Assembly: GCF_015206895.1 (NCBI RefSeq)
Contig: NZ_JADEXU010000082.1
Span: 1 to 34,130 of the forward strand
Direction of reading: 5' to 3'
DNA from: Nostoc sp. LEGE 12450
GTDB lineage: Bacteria; Cyanobacteriota; Cyanobacteriia; Cyanobacteriales; Nostocaceae
DNA length: 34,130 bases
The notes under the pieces were generated by a model. That model did not search any database. It was not told where the DNA came from and saw nothing but the letters and a program-made list of their open reading frames with translations. Both the position numbers and the translations under genes were made by a program. This document shows positions 1 through 7,300 of the stretch, piece by piece; position 1 is the stretch's first letter; each line of letters opens with the position of its first letter.

Positions 1-60
1 TCTCCCTGCTCCCCTGCTTCTTCATTTCCCCCTGCTCCCTGCTCCCTTGCCTCTTGTTCA
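1..60. repeat. CT-rich degenerate tandem repeat
   Basis: Pyrimidine-rich tract with recurring ccctgctc-like units just downstream of murA. It resembles the heptameric/octameric short tandem repeats of Nostocales intergenic regions. No gene is visible. Confidence 0.5.
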
Positions 61-71
61 ACCTATCAATT

Positions 72-1376
72 TCAACTTGAAATGCTGATGCTGGGAGCGA
101 TTTCGGCATCTGCTGATGTTTCGCCTACACGAAGGATTTTAGCTCCTAATTGCTGCAACTTCATATCGAGCCGATCATAGCCGCGATCAAGGTGCTGTAA
201 TCCTTGAATGGTAGTTTTTCCTTCTGCTGCCAGTCCTGCTATGACTAACGCTGCTGATGCTCGTAAGTCTGTGCCTAATACTGGTGCGCCAGACAATTTC
301 GGCACTCCCCGAACGAAAGCAGCGTTGCCTTTAACACGAATGTCTGCCCCCAAGCGATTTAACTCTGAGGCATGACGCAAGCGATTTTCAAAGACGGATT
401 CGTTAATCACGCTGTCGCCTTCGGCCAATGTCAGCAAAGACATGAATGGCGCTTGCATATCTGTGGGAAAACCCGGATGATATTGGGTTTCAATATCCGT
501 AGCCTTGAGAGTTTCCGCCGGCAGAATGCGTAAGTGTTCAGGCTTGTCCTCAATTATCGTCACCCCAATATCCCGCAGCTTCGCAATCACTGGTATAAGA
601 TGTTCTGGAGCCACTGGCGAAAGAAGAAGTTCGGAACGGGTAATTGCTGCTGCCAGCAAAAATGTCCCGGCCTCAATGCGATCGGGAATGATACTGTAGT
701 CAACAGAATGCAGCTTGGGGACTCCTTCAACAATAATCCTGCTAGTACCCGCCCCTTTGATCTTCGCTCCCATCGCGTTACAGAAGTTAGCTAAATCAAC
801 TACTTCCGGTTCTCTGGCAGCATTTTCGATGATGGTTTCGCCCTCTGCTAGGGTAGCCGCCATCATCAAGTTTTCTGTCGCTCCGACACTGGCGATATCT
901 AAGTAAATCTTCGCACCTTTTAATCTCCGGCTGCTGCCAGGGACGTAGGCATTACAAATGCCATGCTCAATCTGCACCTCAGCCCCCATTGCTTGCAGTC
1001 CTCGAACATGCAAGTCAACTGGTCTTGCCCCAATAGCACAACCGCCTGGTAAGGGCATCTGTGCTACTCCCAATCTTGCAAGAATGGCACCAATGGCGAA
1101 GAAACTCGCCCTCAGTTGGGTAACTAGTTCGTAGGGAGCTTTTGATGTTTTAATTTCGCTGGCGTTGATGTCTAAAATATCGCCTTGGCGCGTTAAGCTT
1201 ACACCCAAAGCCGATAATACCTGACCCATCCGGTCTACGTCCGCTAATAAGGGGACATTGCGGATACGACAATCGCCCGGACACAGCAAGGCTCCAGCCA
1301 TGATTACCAATGCTGCATTTTTTGCCCCGCTAATTTTCACATGACCACGCAAAGGATGCCCACCCCAAATTTGCAA
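72..1376 (-). CDS. murA: UDP-N-acetylglucosamine 1-carboxyvinyltransferase MurA
   Basis: First committed enzyme of peptidoglycan synthesis in the cytoplasm: transfers enolpyruvate from PEP to UDP-GlcNAc. The chain shows the family N-terminus with the KNAAL motif (about residues 19-23), the active-site loop PGGCAIGARPVDLH carrying the catalytic Cys, and the repeated inside-out alpha/beta barrel pattern typical of EPSP synthase-like enzymes. The length fits the family (about 420-450 aa). The start is uncertain. The listed start is a TTG without a visible Shine-Dalgarno (SD) site. The frame stays open upstream for 20 more codons to an ATC at 1436-1434, which lies 6 nt behind a perfect GGAGGT. 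No ATG, GTG or TTG occurs in that extension before an in-frame TAG. Function is certain from motifs; the start codon is inferred. Confidence 0.95.
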   Translation of the reverse strand: MQIWGGHPLRGHVKISGAKNAALVIMAGALLCPGDCRIRNVPLLADVDRMGQVLSALGVSLTRQGDILDINASEIKTSKAPYELVTQLRASFFAIGAILARLGVAQMPLPGGCAIGARPVDLHVRGLQAMGAEVQIEHGICNAYVPGSSRRLKGAKIYLDIASVGATENLMMAATLAEGETIIENAAREPEVVDLANFCNAMGAKIKGAGTSRIIVEGVPKLHSVDYSIIPDRIEAGTFLLAAAITRSELLLSPVAPEHLIPVIAKLRDIGVTIIEDKPEHLRILPAETLKATDIETQYHPGFPTDMQAPFMSLLTLAEGDSVINESVFENRLRHASELNRLGADIRVKGNAAFVRGVPKLSGAPVLGTDLRASAALVIAGLAAEGKTTIQGLQHLDRGYDRLDMKLQQLGAKILRVGETSADAEIAPSISISS

Positions 1377-1433
1377 GACTGAGGAGTCTGCTTCTGGAGC
1401 TATTTTGGCATCTGGTAAGCTGGTAGAAGGATT

Positions 1434-1448
1434 GATAAGCCTACCTCC
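1434..1448 (-). promoter_or_regulatory. Strong SD in front of an ATC codon, possible true murA start
   Basis: On the minus strand GGAGGT (1448-1443) is followed by a 6-nt spacer and ATC (1436-1434) in frame with murA. The next canonical in-frame start is the TTG at 1376, which has no SD. ATC initiation is rare, so this is inference from SD position. Confidence 0.45.
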
Positions 1449-1788
1449 AAAAGTAATACGTATTTTATATGTTTGAAGTTGGTTTTGATTCTACATTAAA
1501 GATTCAAATTGTCCACATTTTAAAGCAATATCTTGCATAAAAAAACTGTTTTTTAGTGAAGAAATCAGGCTGAAAAGAAGCAGCAGCAAGCATTTTGAGC
1601 TTTTAAAAAATTTAATAAAAAAGAAGTAAGAAGTAGTTGTTTTAAGCTAAATTAAATACTCAGTAAAATAACTTAAGTGTTCTCTAAAAATCAATGCTGT
1701 ACTGTTCAGTTAATATTTTAATTTGACCTAATCTCCTGAAAAAGTCTTTTCTAGTTTGAGCCTCTTAAACGAAGCTTTATGTTTTCAC
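1449..1788. other. AT-rich intergenic region upstream of murA
   Basis: About 340 bp with no convincing open frame, RNA gene or repeat. It probably contains the murA promoter on the minus strand, but no clear -35/-10 pair was identified. Confidence 0.5.
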
Positions 1789-1817
1789 TTGACAAAGGTA
1801 AAACATAACGCAATAAT
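1789..1817 (+). promoter_or_regulatory. Sigma70-type promoter of tRNA-Leu
   Basis: A perfect TTGACA (1789-1794), a 17-nt spacer and AATAAT (1812-1817, 5 of 6 to consensus). The predicted transcription start near 1824 lies about 20 nt before the tRNA, as expected for a stable-RNA gene. Confidence 0.7.
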
Positions 1818-1846
1818 AAGAAATTGTCGATAAAGAATAAGTGCCA

Positions 1847-1927
1847 GCGGAACTGGCGGAATGGCAGACGCGCTAGATTCAGGTTCTAGTGCCGCAAGGC
1901 TTCCGGGTTCAAGTCCCGGGTTCCGCA
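1847..1927 (+). tRNA. tRNA-Leu (anticodon CAG)
   Basis: The acceptor arms GCGGAAC and GTTCCGC pair perfectly, followed by discriminator A. The anticodon stem CTAGA/TCTAG closes the loop TTCAGGT, giving anticodon CAG for CUG codons. A long variable arm (tgccgcaaggctt region) marks a class II tRNA, as leucine tRNAs are. The T arm is ccgggTTCAAGtcccgg. CCA is not encoded. There is no intron, unlike the tRNA-Leu(UAA) of many cyanobacteria. Confidence 0.95.
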
Positions 1928-1995
1928 TATCAATTTTGGATTTTAGATTAGTGATTTTGAATTAGTCTAAAATCCAAAATCAAAAATATAAAATT

Positions 1996-2784
1996 GTGTT
2001 GACCAGTTTACAAAATTCCTTAGTTAAGCAAATTCGCAAACTCCACTCCACCAAGGAGCGGCACAAACAGCAGTTATTTTTACTGGAAGGGACGCACCTG
2101 TTGGAAGAAGCCTGTGCGGTAGATTACCCACTAGAAACAGTGTGTTGTACTCCAGATTGGCAAGCAGCGCACTCGTCACTCTGGGAAGAGGCTTGTAGTA
2201 AAAGCGATCGCACCGAGATTGTCAGCGAGGAAGTATTAAATGCGATCGCTACTACAGTCCAACCTGATGGTGTGGTAGCAACGGCAAAACGAAGGGATAG
2301 CCAAACTCAACTACCATTTACTGGTTTAGTTCTAGCTTTAGAAACGGTGCAAGATCCGGGAAACCTGGGTACGATGATTCGCACTGCGGCGGCGGTGGGA
2401 GCATCAGGTTTGTGGGTAAGTGGAGATAGTGTTGATTTAGACAGCCCAAAAGTCCTCCGGGCTTCAGCAGGGCAATGGTTTCGCCTTGCAATGTCCGTAA
2501 GCGAAGATTTAAAAGCAACAGTTCAACAAAGTCAGCAAGCGGGAATGCAGGTAGTGGCAACCTTACCCAGTGCGACTTTAACTTATTGGGAAGTGGACTG
2601 GCGCAAACCCAGTCTGATTTTACTGGGAAATGAAGGTGCTGGATTGTCGGCAGATTTAGCAGCGATCGCAGATCAACAAGTCAGAATTCCTTTGAGTCCT
2701 GGGGTAGAATCTTTGAATGTAGCGATCGCAGCCGCTTTAATGTTATACGAAGCTCGGCGGCAAATGAGTCAGAGACGCGATTAA
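1996..2784 (+). CDS. TrmH/SpoU-family RNA 2'-O-methyltransferase
   Basis: SAM-dependent enzyme that methylates ribose 2'-OH in rRNA or tRNA. The three SPOUT motifs are present: motif 1 QDPGNLGTMIRTA (about residues 118-130), motif 2 LILLGNEGAGL, and motif 3 IPLSPGVESLNVAIAAALM, which forms the trefoil knot. An N-terminal substrate-binding domain starts SLVKQIRKL, as in RlmB/TsnR-like proteins. The start is GTG; a TTG follows directly. The exact RNA target cannot be read from sequence. Oddity: the last codons and the stop lie inside a 20-bp palindromic repeat (2773-2792), so the C-terminal residues RRD come from the repeat. Confidence 0.9.
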   Translation: MLTSLQNSLVKQIRKLHSTKERHKQQLFLLEGTHLLEEACAVDYPLETVCCTPDWQAAHSSLWEEACSKSDRTEIVSEEVLNAIATTVQPDGVVATAKRRDSQTQLPFTGLVLALETVQDPGNLGTMIRTAAAVGASGLWVSGDSVDLDSPKVLRASAGQWFRLAMSVSEDLKATVQQSQQAGMQVVATLPSATLTYWEVDWRKPSLILLGNEGAGLSADLAAIADQQVRIPLSPGVESLNVAIAAALMLYEARRQMSQRRD

Positions 2785-2825
2785 TCGCGTCTGTACAAAA
2801 GAGATGTGATTAATCACGTTTGTAC
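2773..2825. repeat. Two tandem Nostoc-type palindromes between convergent genes
   Basis: Positions 2773-2792 form a perfect 20-bp palindrome (AGACGCGATTAATCGCGTCT). A degenerate second copy around GTGATTAATCAC follows about 20 bp later, each trailed by gtaca. Related copies lie at 22573, 13760 and 28386. The pair sits between convergent genes and could also act as a bidirectional transcription stop. Confidence 0.8.
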
Positions 2826-2837
2826 AGGAATAAAAAC

Positions 2838-3098
2838 TCATGACTGTTCTTGGGTTTTTGTCTTTTCTTCGAGATATTGTTCAATATCAGCAACTGCGTC
2901 CTCAAGGGCAGCTAAATCAATAGCGATCAAATCTTGATCGACTTCGACTTCACTAAGATTAGTAGTATGCAGTTGGGGGAGTTGTGGAATTTCTTCTTCC
3001 TCAGTGGAAATTTCTTGTAAGATATCCTCCAACTGATCGAGGGATTGCTGAAACACTTGATCGGCGACGCGGCGCTGTTGTGGCTGAATTGGCTCCAT
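2838..3098 (-). CDS. Small acidic protein, function unknown
   Basis: An 86-aa very acidic protein rich in Glu, Asp, Gln and Leu, predicted mostly helical, with no membrane segment or catalytic motif. The phrases QQSLDQLEDILQEI and AALEDAVADIEQYLEE suggest an amphipathic helical hairpin. It converges on the methyltransferase gene. Start ATG at 3098. Codon use and composition look like a real gene, but I do not recognise the family. Confidence 0.65.
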   Translation of the reverse strand: MEPIQPQQRRVADQVFQQSLDQLEDILQEISTEEEEIPQLPQLHTTNLSEVEVDQDLIAIDLAALEDAVADIEQYLEEKTKTQEQS

Positions 3099-3286
3099 AA
3101 TTAATATTGAATTGAAAATCCTGATTTACTGACCTAATTGTGATTGCAGTTTCTACAGATTTAAATTTTGCACTTATAACATCATAGTTGTGTATTCTTG
3201 ATCGTCAGCATTACCGGAAAAAAATAAATCATTTATTTTTCATGAGAATAATTAAGATTCATTAAATGGCGAATAACAAACCATTT

Positions 3287-3712
3287 TTAGGTTGTAACAC
3301 CTGGGTTTTGGATTTGCAAAAATTTGTCTAACATGATGCCGGGAATTGGTCGTGGGCGCATTGTCTGTGCATCCACCCAAACCCATAGTGCCTCTGCCGT
3401 TACTAACAAATCATCTTGGTTTTGTTTACGAATTTCGTAGCATCGGAAGGCACGAGTCCCGCGCATTTCTTTCAACCAAGTAGTGACCTCTAGGGTATCG
3501 CCTGCTACTGCCGGGCGTAAATACTCAATTTCTACTCGCCGCATGACAAATACGCCACCTACTTCCCGATATACATCCAACGTTAAACCCAGGTATTCTG
3601 AATGCTCAATGGCTGCTTGTTCTAGATAATTTTGGTAGACGGCGTTATTTACATGTCCAAGTGCGTCCATCTCATAGTGGCGGACGCGTAGTAGAGTTTT
3701 GAACGGTAACAT
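3287..3712 (-). CDS. Hotdog-fold acyl-CoA thioesterase (4HBT family)
   Basis: A 141-aa single hotdog domain. The N-terminal motif YEMDALGHVNNAVYQNYLEQ matches the 4-hydroxybenzoyl-CoA thioesterase/YbgC active-site region, where the Asp and the helix after it bind the thioester. The later EIEYLRPAVAGDTL segment is also typical. In cyanobacteria a close member of this family (Slr0204 type) hydrolyses 1,4-dihydroxy-2-naphthoyl-CoA in phylloquinone synthesis; this gene may be that enzyme, but the substrate cannot be proven from sequence. Monocistronic, ATG start. Confidence 0.85.
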   Translation of the reverse strand: MLPFKTLLRVRHYEMDALGHVNNAVYQNYLEQAAIEHSEYLGLTLDVYREVGGVFVMRRVEIEYLRPAVAGDTLEVTTWLKEMRGTRAFRCYEIRKQNQDDLLVTAEALWVWVDAQTMRPRPIPGIMLDKFLQIQNPGVTT

Positions 3713-3794
3713 AGTTTAGTTCTTAGTACGGCACTATTTTTTACACTTTCTCTATATTAGTTTTTTCAATTCAGTGCCTTTACTAGCTCTAAAG

Positions 3795-4784
3795 TCATTC
3801 AAACCTTGCTTGAAAGAAGCGGAGATACTTCGGCTCATAAATCATTTTGAGTCCGCGTAGGCGATCGCGATTATGATAAACTTCTTCAACGGCTTCAGCA
3901 GTTAGATCCATGTGAGCCTGGGTGTAAACACGGCGGGGAATAGTTAAACGGACTAGTTCTAACTCTGGATAATAATTATCACCTGTTTCTTTGCTACGCC
4001 CTGCCGAAACGATGCCCCGTTCCATTGCCCAAATGCCTGCTTCTAGATACAGTTCTGCTGCTAGACGTTGTGCCGGAAATTGGTCTTGGGAGATTTGTGG
4101 TAAAAAGCGTTTGGCATCTAAATAAATGGCATGACCGCCAATCGGCACAACAATTGGAATACTCCAATCTAAAAGCTTTTGTCCGAGATACTCGACCTGA
4201 CCGATACGGGCACGAATATGATCGTCTTGAACTGACTCTTCTATACCGCGTGCCATAGCTTCCATATCCCGGCCAGCCATACCACCGTAAGTATGTAAGC
4301 CTTCATAAATCACTATTAAGTTACGTGCTTCTTCGTAAATATTATAGTCATTAAGAGCGGTGAAATACATATTGCCAGGTATGTAGTCTCCTGGTTTAAT
4401 CAGTATTTGAGAAAGAATGTTTTCCGCACCACGCCCTTGATGAGTGGGTACAATATGGCGATAGACGTAATACTTTTGGATACTTGCTTCTAAATAGTAA
4501 AAATTTTTGCTGCCGGCATAAGCTTTATCACCCAGCATCATTCCTGCCCACTGATAATCGCTCATAGCTGAAGTGCCGCTATCAGTTAGCAAATCAATGT
4601 AGACATCTTCAGAACGCAGTAGAAAAGTATTGTAACCGGCTTGTGCGTAGGCGCAGCCCGTCGTAGACATCGCCTATTCGCGTTCAGCGCGAGTAGTGAT
4701 TTTTAATGGCTCAACCACCTTGATCTTATATGGCTCTGCCCAAGAGCGACGGCGGCGCGGAGAAGTTTGCTTGGCATCGGTCAT
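3795..4784 (-). pseudogene. Decayed tyrosine phenol-lyase / tryptophanase (beta-eliminating lyase)
   Basis: PLP-dependent beta-eliminating lyase gene, broken twice. Reading begins at ATG 4784 (MTDAKQTSPRRRRSWAEPYK, the family N-terminus) and stops at an in-frame TAG at 4676-4674. The same frame resumes at once and runs to 3795. Recognisable blocks are AGYNTFLL, YIDLLTDSGT, PTHQGRGAEN, YGGMAGRDMEAMA, LTIPRRVYT and a C-terminal YEPKYLRFFQARF. The TAG lies in a 31-bp dispersed repeat (4643-4673). A second lesion joins GNMYFT to ALNDYNIYEEARN, an in-frame loss of about 140 residues compared with classical tyrosine phenol-lyase. The lost part carries the PLP-binding SGKKD lysine and the PLP-contacting Asp/Arg, so no lyase activity is expected even with readthrough. 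The ATG at 4670 is inside the repeat and is not the native start. Confidence 0.85.
4643..4673. repeat. 31-bp dispersed repeat inserted in the lyase gene
   Basis: The 31-nt sequence ending cgtcgtagacatcgc recurs at 28282-28312 with one mismatch (c/t). In the lyase frame it supplies TAG and replaces the short segment that normally links the N-terminal arm to AGYNTF. Confidence 0.85.
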
Positions 4785-4876
4785 AGATTCATTCCTCCTT
4801 TATGCAGATAAGCCGAATATTTCCATACCATTTTGGGTGCTAATACTTGCTGTTGCCAAGACCGTCATAAGTACTT

Positions 4877-5116
4877 TTAACGCTCTTTCGGGGCACACCA
4901 CTGAGCTATTGGTTCAATTCGTGCTTGCTGGATCAATTCCAAAACTTGTGATTTATTACAACCATAGGTAGATGCTAATAATTCCTCACCTTGTTTTTTT
5001 GCATCGTCGGCTGATACACCAAAGGTCATAATTTCTTCGTCTTGGTTAGCTGTAATTCTCTCAACTGGAATAACACAGATATATTGCGGTTCCTTCTGTC
5101 TTATTTGTTGCACCAT
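4877..5116 (-). CDS. Small conserved-looking protein upstream of the lyase pseudogene
   Basis: A 79-aa soluble protein, ATG start at 5116. The pattern TFGVSADDAKKQGEELLAS followed by a helix (CNKSQVLELIQQARIE) and a PIAQWC ending looks like a compact alpha/beta domain. There are two Cys. It lies about 90 bp upstream of the lyase gene on the same strand, so the two may have been co-transcribed. I do not recognise a named family and assign no function. Confidence 0.6.
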   Translation of the reverse strand: MVQQIRQKEPQYICVIPVERITANQDEEIMTFGVSADDAKKQGEELLASTYGCNKSQVLELIQQARIEPIAQWCAPKER

Positions 5117-5546
5117 TATTTACCTACCATTTCATTATTAATTGTGTCTATTTTAAAGTCTAGATAAATCACGAGTGAAAGTGAAACATAACCAGTATTT
5201 AAGTAGTTTTTGATTAAAAAAACACTAGCTTTTACACATGATTAAGGCAACATTAAGAATTCTCTCAAAATTGCCAAATTTCTAAGTGTAAACAGTTACG
5301 TATGAGAAAATAAAGTTAAGCATCAACAAATCTCTTTTTGTAAATTTTTGTTTATTAGATCGGTAATGCGTTAAGACACACGCATTATCGTAAACATCCC
5401 TGAACGGATTAATTTAAATCTCTGTTGATTAGTCTTTGGGAATCAGCAAATAAAGGCTGATACTCCTAAAGATGAACTTTTCTTTGCTCAATCCAGGCTT
5501 CATACCTTGAGTAAGTGCAAGTTTAATAAAAATTGGAGGTTATAAA
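5117..5546. other. Intergenic region with one imperfect hairpin
   Basis: About 430 bp, AT-rich. The only structure seen is an inverted repeat at 5361-5390 (cggtaatgcg / cgcattatcg, 10 bp with one G-U pair, 10-nt loop). It probably holds the promoter and leader of the 45-aa gene. No NtcA-type GTA-N8-TAC site was found with a well-placed -10. Confidence 0.4.
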
Positions 5547-5684
5547 ATGGCAATTCGAAATAACTTAGTTAACAATTTCTGGCAAAGAGTACAAAAAGAT
5601 TCAGTTAGTTGGGGTTCGTTAGCTCTTTGGATCAGTGGATTAGTTGTTCTATTAGTAATGCTTACCATGTTTTCTAACGCTTAG
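5547..5684 (+). CDS. 45-aa single-span membrane protein
   Basis: Short frame starting MAIRNNLVNNFWQRV, preceded by a strong GGAGGT SD (5535-5540) with 6-nt spacing. The N-terminal 20 residues are polar and amphipathic, followed by one hydrophobic span (about residues 24-42, LWISGLVVLLVMLTMF). The size and shape resemble the small accessory subunits of thylakoid complexes, but it lacks the ExxNxR motif of high-light-inducible proteins and I cannot match it to a named Psb, Pet or Ndh subunit. Coding status rests on the SD, ATG and clean membrane segment. Confidence 0.7.
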   Translation: MAIRNNLVNNFWQRVQKDSVSWGSLALWISGLVVLLVMLTMFSNA

Positions 5685-5692
5685 GTTATTCT

Positions 5693-5718
5693 AGTTCCTG
5701 GGCAACAGCCTGGGAACT
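5693..5718 (+). terminator. Hairpin after the 45-aa gene
   Basis: AGTTCCTGGGC and GCCTGGGAACT form an 11-bp RNA stem with two G-U pairs and an AACA loop, 8 nt after the stop codon. No U-tract follows, so it is at best a weak terminator, attenuator or mRNA-stabilising stem. Confidence 0.4.
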
Positions 5719-5756
5719 AAGATAGGGTAGACTTTCATCCCTAGAAAACTCAAATT

Positions 5757-6071
5757 ATGAACTACAAACTTTTGGTAACAGTCGTAGTGCTAGCTATTAC
5801 TAACTTTGTTACTCCTGTGAAATCTCAAGAACCTACTACCGACACACCAGCAAAATCGAATCAAGTTTTGAATGCTTGTATCCAAAATCAAGCAGAAACT
5901 TTACCGAATCCCTTTAGTGATGTGTCAAAAGACCATTGGGCTTTTAAAGCAGTTATGACTATGCACTACTGCGGTGCATTCCGTAAAGCTACGCCACCAT
6001 CTTTATTTCAGAAATTGCAACCAACAAATAGCCAGCAGCAACCGCAGAAAGAACCGCAGTTTGAAAAATAA
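5757..6071 (+). CDS. Small secreted protein with an SLH-like segment
   Basis: A 104-aa protein with a Sec signal peptide (MNYKLLVTVVVLAITNFVTP, cleavage likely near VKSQ). The mature part contains NPFSDVSKDHWAFKAV, which matches the start of an S-layer homology domain (FSDV..HWA...V). Only about half of a single SLH unit is present and the tail is Gln/Pro-rich. Two Cys could form a disulfide. SLH modules in cyanobacteria bind peptidoglycan-linked polymers, for example in outer-membrane porins; a fragment this short may be a derived or independent exported protein. Confidence 0.7.
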   Translation: MNYKLLVTVVVLAITNFVTPVKSQEPTTDTPAKSNQVLNACIQNQAETLPNPFSDVSKDHWAFKAVMTMHYCGAFRKATPPSLFQKLQPTNSQQQPQKEPQFEK

Positions 6072-6114
6072 AATAGGAGTCTTATAACTATATTAAATAG
6101 CAGAAATTAAGCCA

Positions 6115-6636
6115 ATGAGTGAGAAGGATTGCAGAAAGACTGTCATCCAAACAGGCCAAAAAGTCAATTTTGTAGATATTGGCAGTTCATTTTTGCCTGC
6201 CTTTGAAAAGATAACAAGTGTTCTAGTCGTACCTTTTACCAAGAATGGTTTGATTGTATGCGCTCTCCTTGACCGTGGTATTGACCTCCCTGGGGGACAT
6301 GTGCAGATAGGCGAATTTACTTGTGAGGAAACTGCAAGACGAGAAGTTATGGAGGAAGTAAAAGTAACTCTAGGAGAATTAAAACTTGTGAAATTTATCC
6401 AATCTGATTTTTACGGTAGTCAACCTGACCAGCTTACATACCTTGTGGTCATGACTGGATTTGTTGAGGAAATAATCTCTAACAATGGCTACGACTGTCT
6501 AAGCTTATGTACACATGAAAGTATGGGAAGAAACATTATAGATATTGATGAATTCATTTCTCAATATCAAGCAGGCAAAAAAAATGATATGCGTCAAATT
6601 GTGCTAGACGCAAAAAATGTGCTATTCGGCATCTAA
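6115..6636 (+). CDS. Nudix-domain hydrolase-like protein
   Basis: A 173-aa protein with a recognisable Nudix region (about residues 60-85): GGHVQIGE followed by EETARREVMEE. Nudix enzymes hydrolyse nucleoside diphosphate-X bonds using the RE..EE metal site, and those acidic residues are kept. Two departures from the consensus are visible: 8 residues instead of 7 between GE and RE, and EEVKV where EExGU is expected. Substrate unknown. The 3' end overlaps the convergent Uma2 gene by 15 bp. Confidence 0.75.
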   Translation: MSEKDCRKTVIQTGQKVNFVDIGSSFLPAFEKITSVLVVPFTKNGLIVCALLDRGIDLPGGHVQIGEFTCEETARREVMEEVKVTLGELKLVKFIQSDFYGSQPDQLTYLVVMTGFVEEIISNNGYDCLSLCTHESMGRNIIDIDEFISQYQAGKKNDMRQIVLDAKNVLFGI

Positions 6637-7200
6637 TGGTATTTTCGCTTTTTGAAATACCTGCTCAACAGTAAATTCTAGTCCCTCAAATAGGGAATCT
6701 GTGAGTAATTCGTCTCCCATATAAGTTTGTGGTGCTGCATCTGGATAAAAAACAGTAATACTTCTGGCTTTACTATCTACCACCCACACCCGCAGCACTT
6801 TAGCATCCAAATAGTCTTTGGCTTTAGCTGCCATTTGTCCAAAGGTTTGTCCGGGTGAAATAATTTCAATCACCAAATCGGGAGGAACAGGACAAGCTTC
6901 GTTTTCATCCCACTTAGTGGGTAAACGTTCATAAGAGATGTACAAAATATCTGGTGTTGGTACCCAATCTCGCCCCCGACGATTTAATGCAACAGACCAT
7001 TCTGGGCAAACTTCTCCTTTACCTTCACATGATTGCTCAATCAAATTGAGAAGAACACGGGTAAGTTTGGCGTGAAAAAATTTTGGTGACATTTTAGGAA
7101 TTGCTTGACCATCAACAAGTTCATAAGTTATATCTCCTTCACCTGGTGAAAGATTTAAGAACTCTTGCAAGGTTAATTGATTTTTGGCTTGGAGTATCAT
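6622..7200 (-). CDS. Uma2-family (DUF820) restriction-endonuclease-fold protein
   Basis: A 192-aa protein of the family expanded in many copies in Nostocales. PD-(D/E)XK features are visible: WVPTPDILYIS, then PPDLVIEIISPGQT, then KAKDYLDAKVLRVWVVD, giving the Asp, Glu and Lys of the nuclease core. The N-terminus (LTLQEFLNLS) is also typical. The true role is unsettled; members are often near mobile or repeat-rich DNA. This copy appears intact, whereas fragments of other Uma2 gene ends occur at 27.2-28.4 kb. Confidence 0.85.
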   Translation of the reverse strand: MILQAKNQLTLQEFLNLSPGEGDITYELVDGQAIPKMSPKFFHAKLTRVLLNLIEQSCEGKGEVCPEWSVALNRRGRDWVPTPDILYISYERLPTKWDENEACPVPPDLVIEIISPGQTFGQMAAKAKDYLDAKVLRVWVVDSKARSITVFYPDAAPQTYMGDELLTDSLFEGLEFTVEQVFQKAKIPLDAE

Positions 7201-7206
7201 GGCTCA

Positions 7207-7227
7207 GTAATTCGTAATTCGTAATTG
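7207..7227. repeat. STRR, three gtaattc heptamers
   Basis: Three consecutive 7-mers (gtaattc, gtaattc, gtaattg) directly upstream of the Uma2 start. The same family of heptamers occurs at 19018 and 28818. Confidence 0.85.
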
Positions 7228-7300
7228 AAGGACAGAGCAACTAATTTCAATTCTGACTTCTATTAGCTCATTCTGACTCCTGAATTCTTCTGCAAACTGT

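Noticed and set aside
3795..4670. 291-aa lyase as a complete functional gene starting at 4670
   Set aside because: That ATG is inside a dispersed repeat, the native N-terminus lies upstream in the same frame, and the PLP-lysine region is missing.
5547..5684. High-light-inducible (Hli) protein
   Set aside because: Lacks the ExxNxR chlorophyll-binding motif; only a plain hydrophobic span is present.
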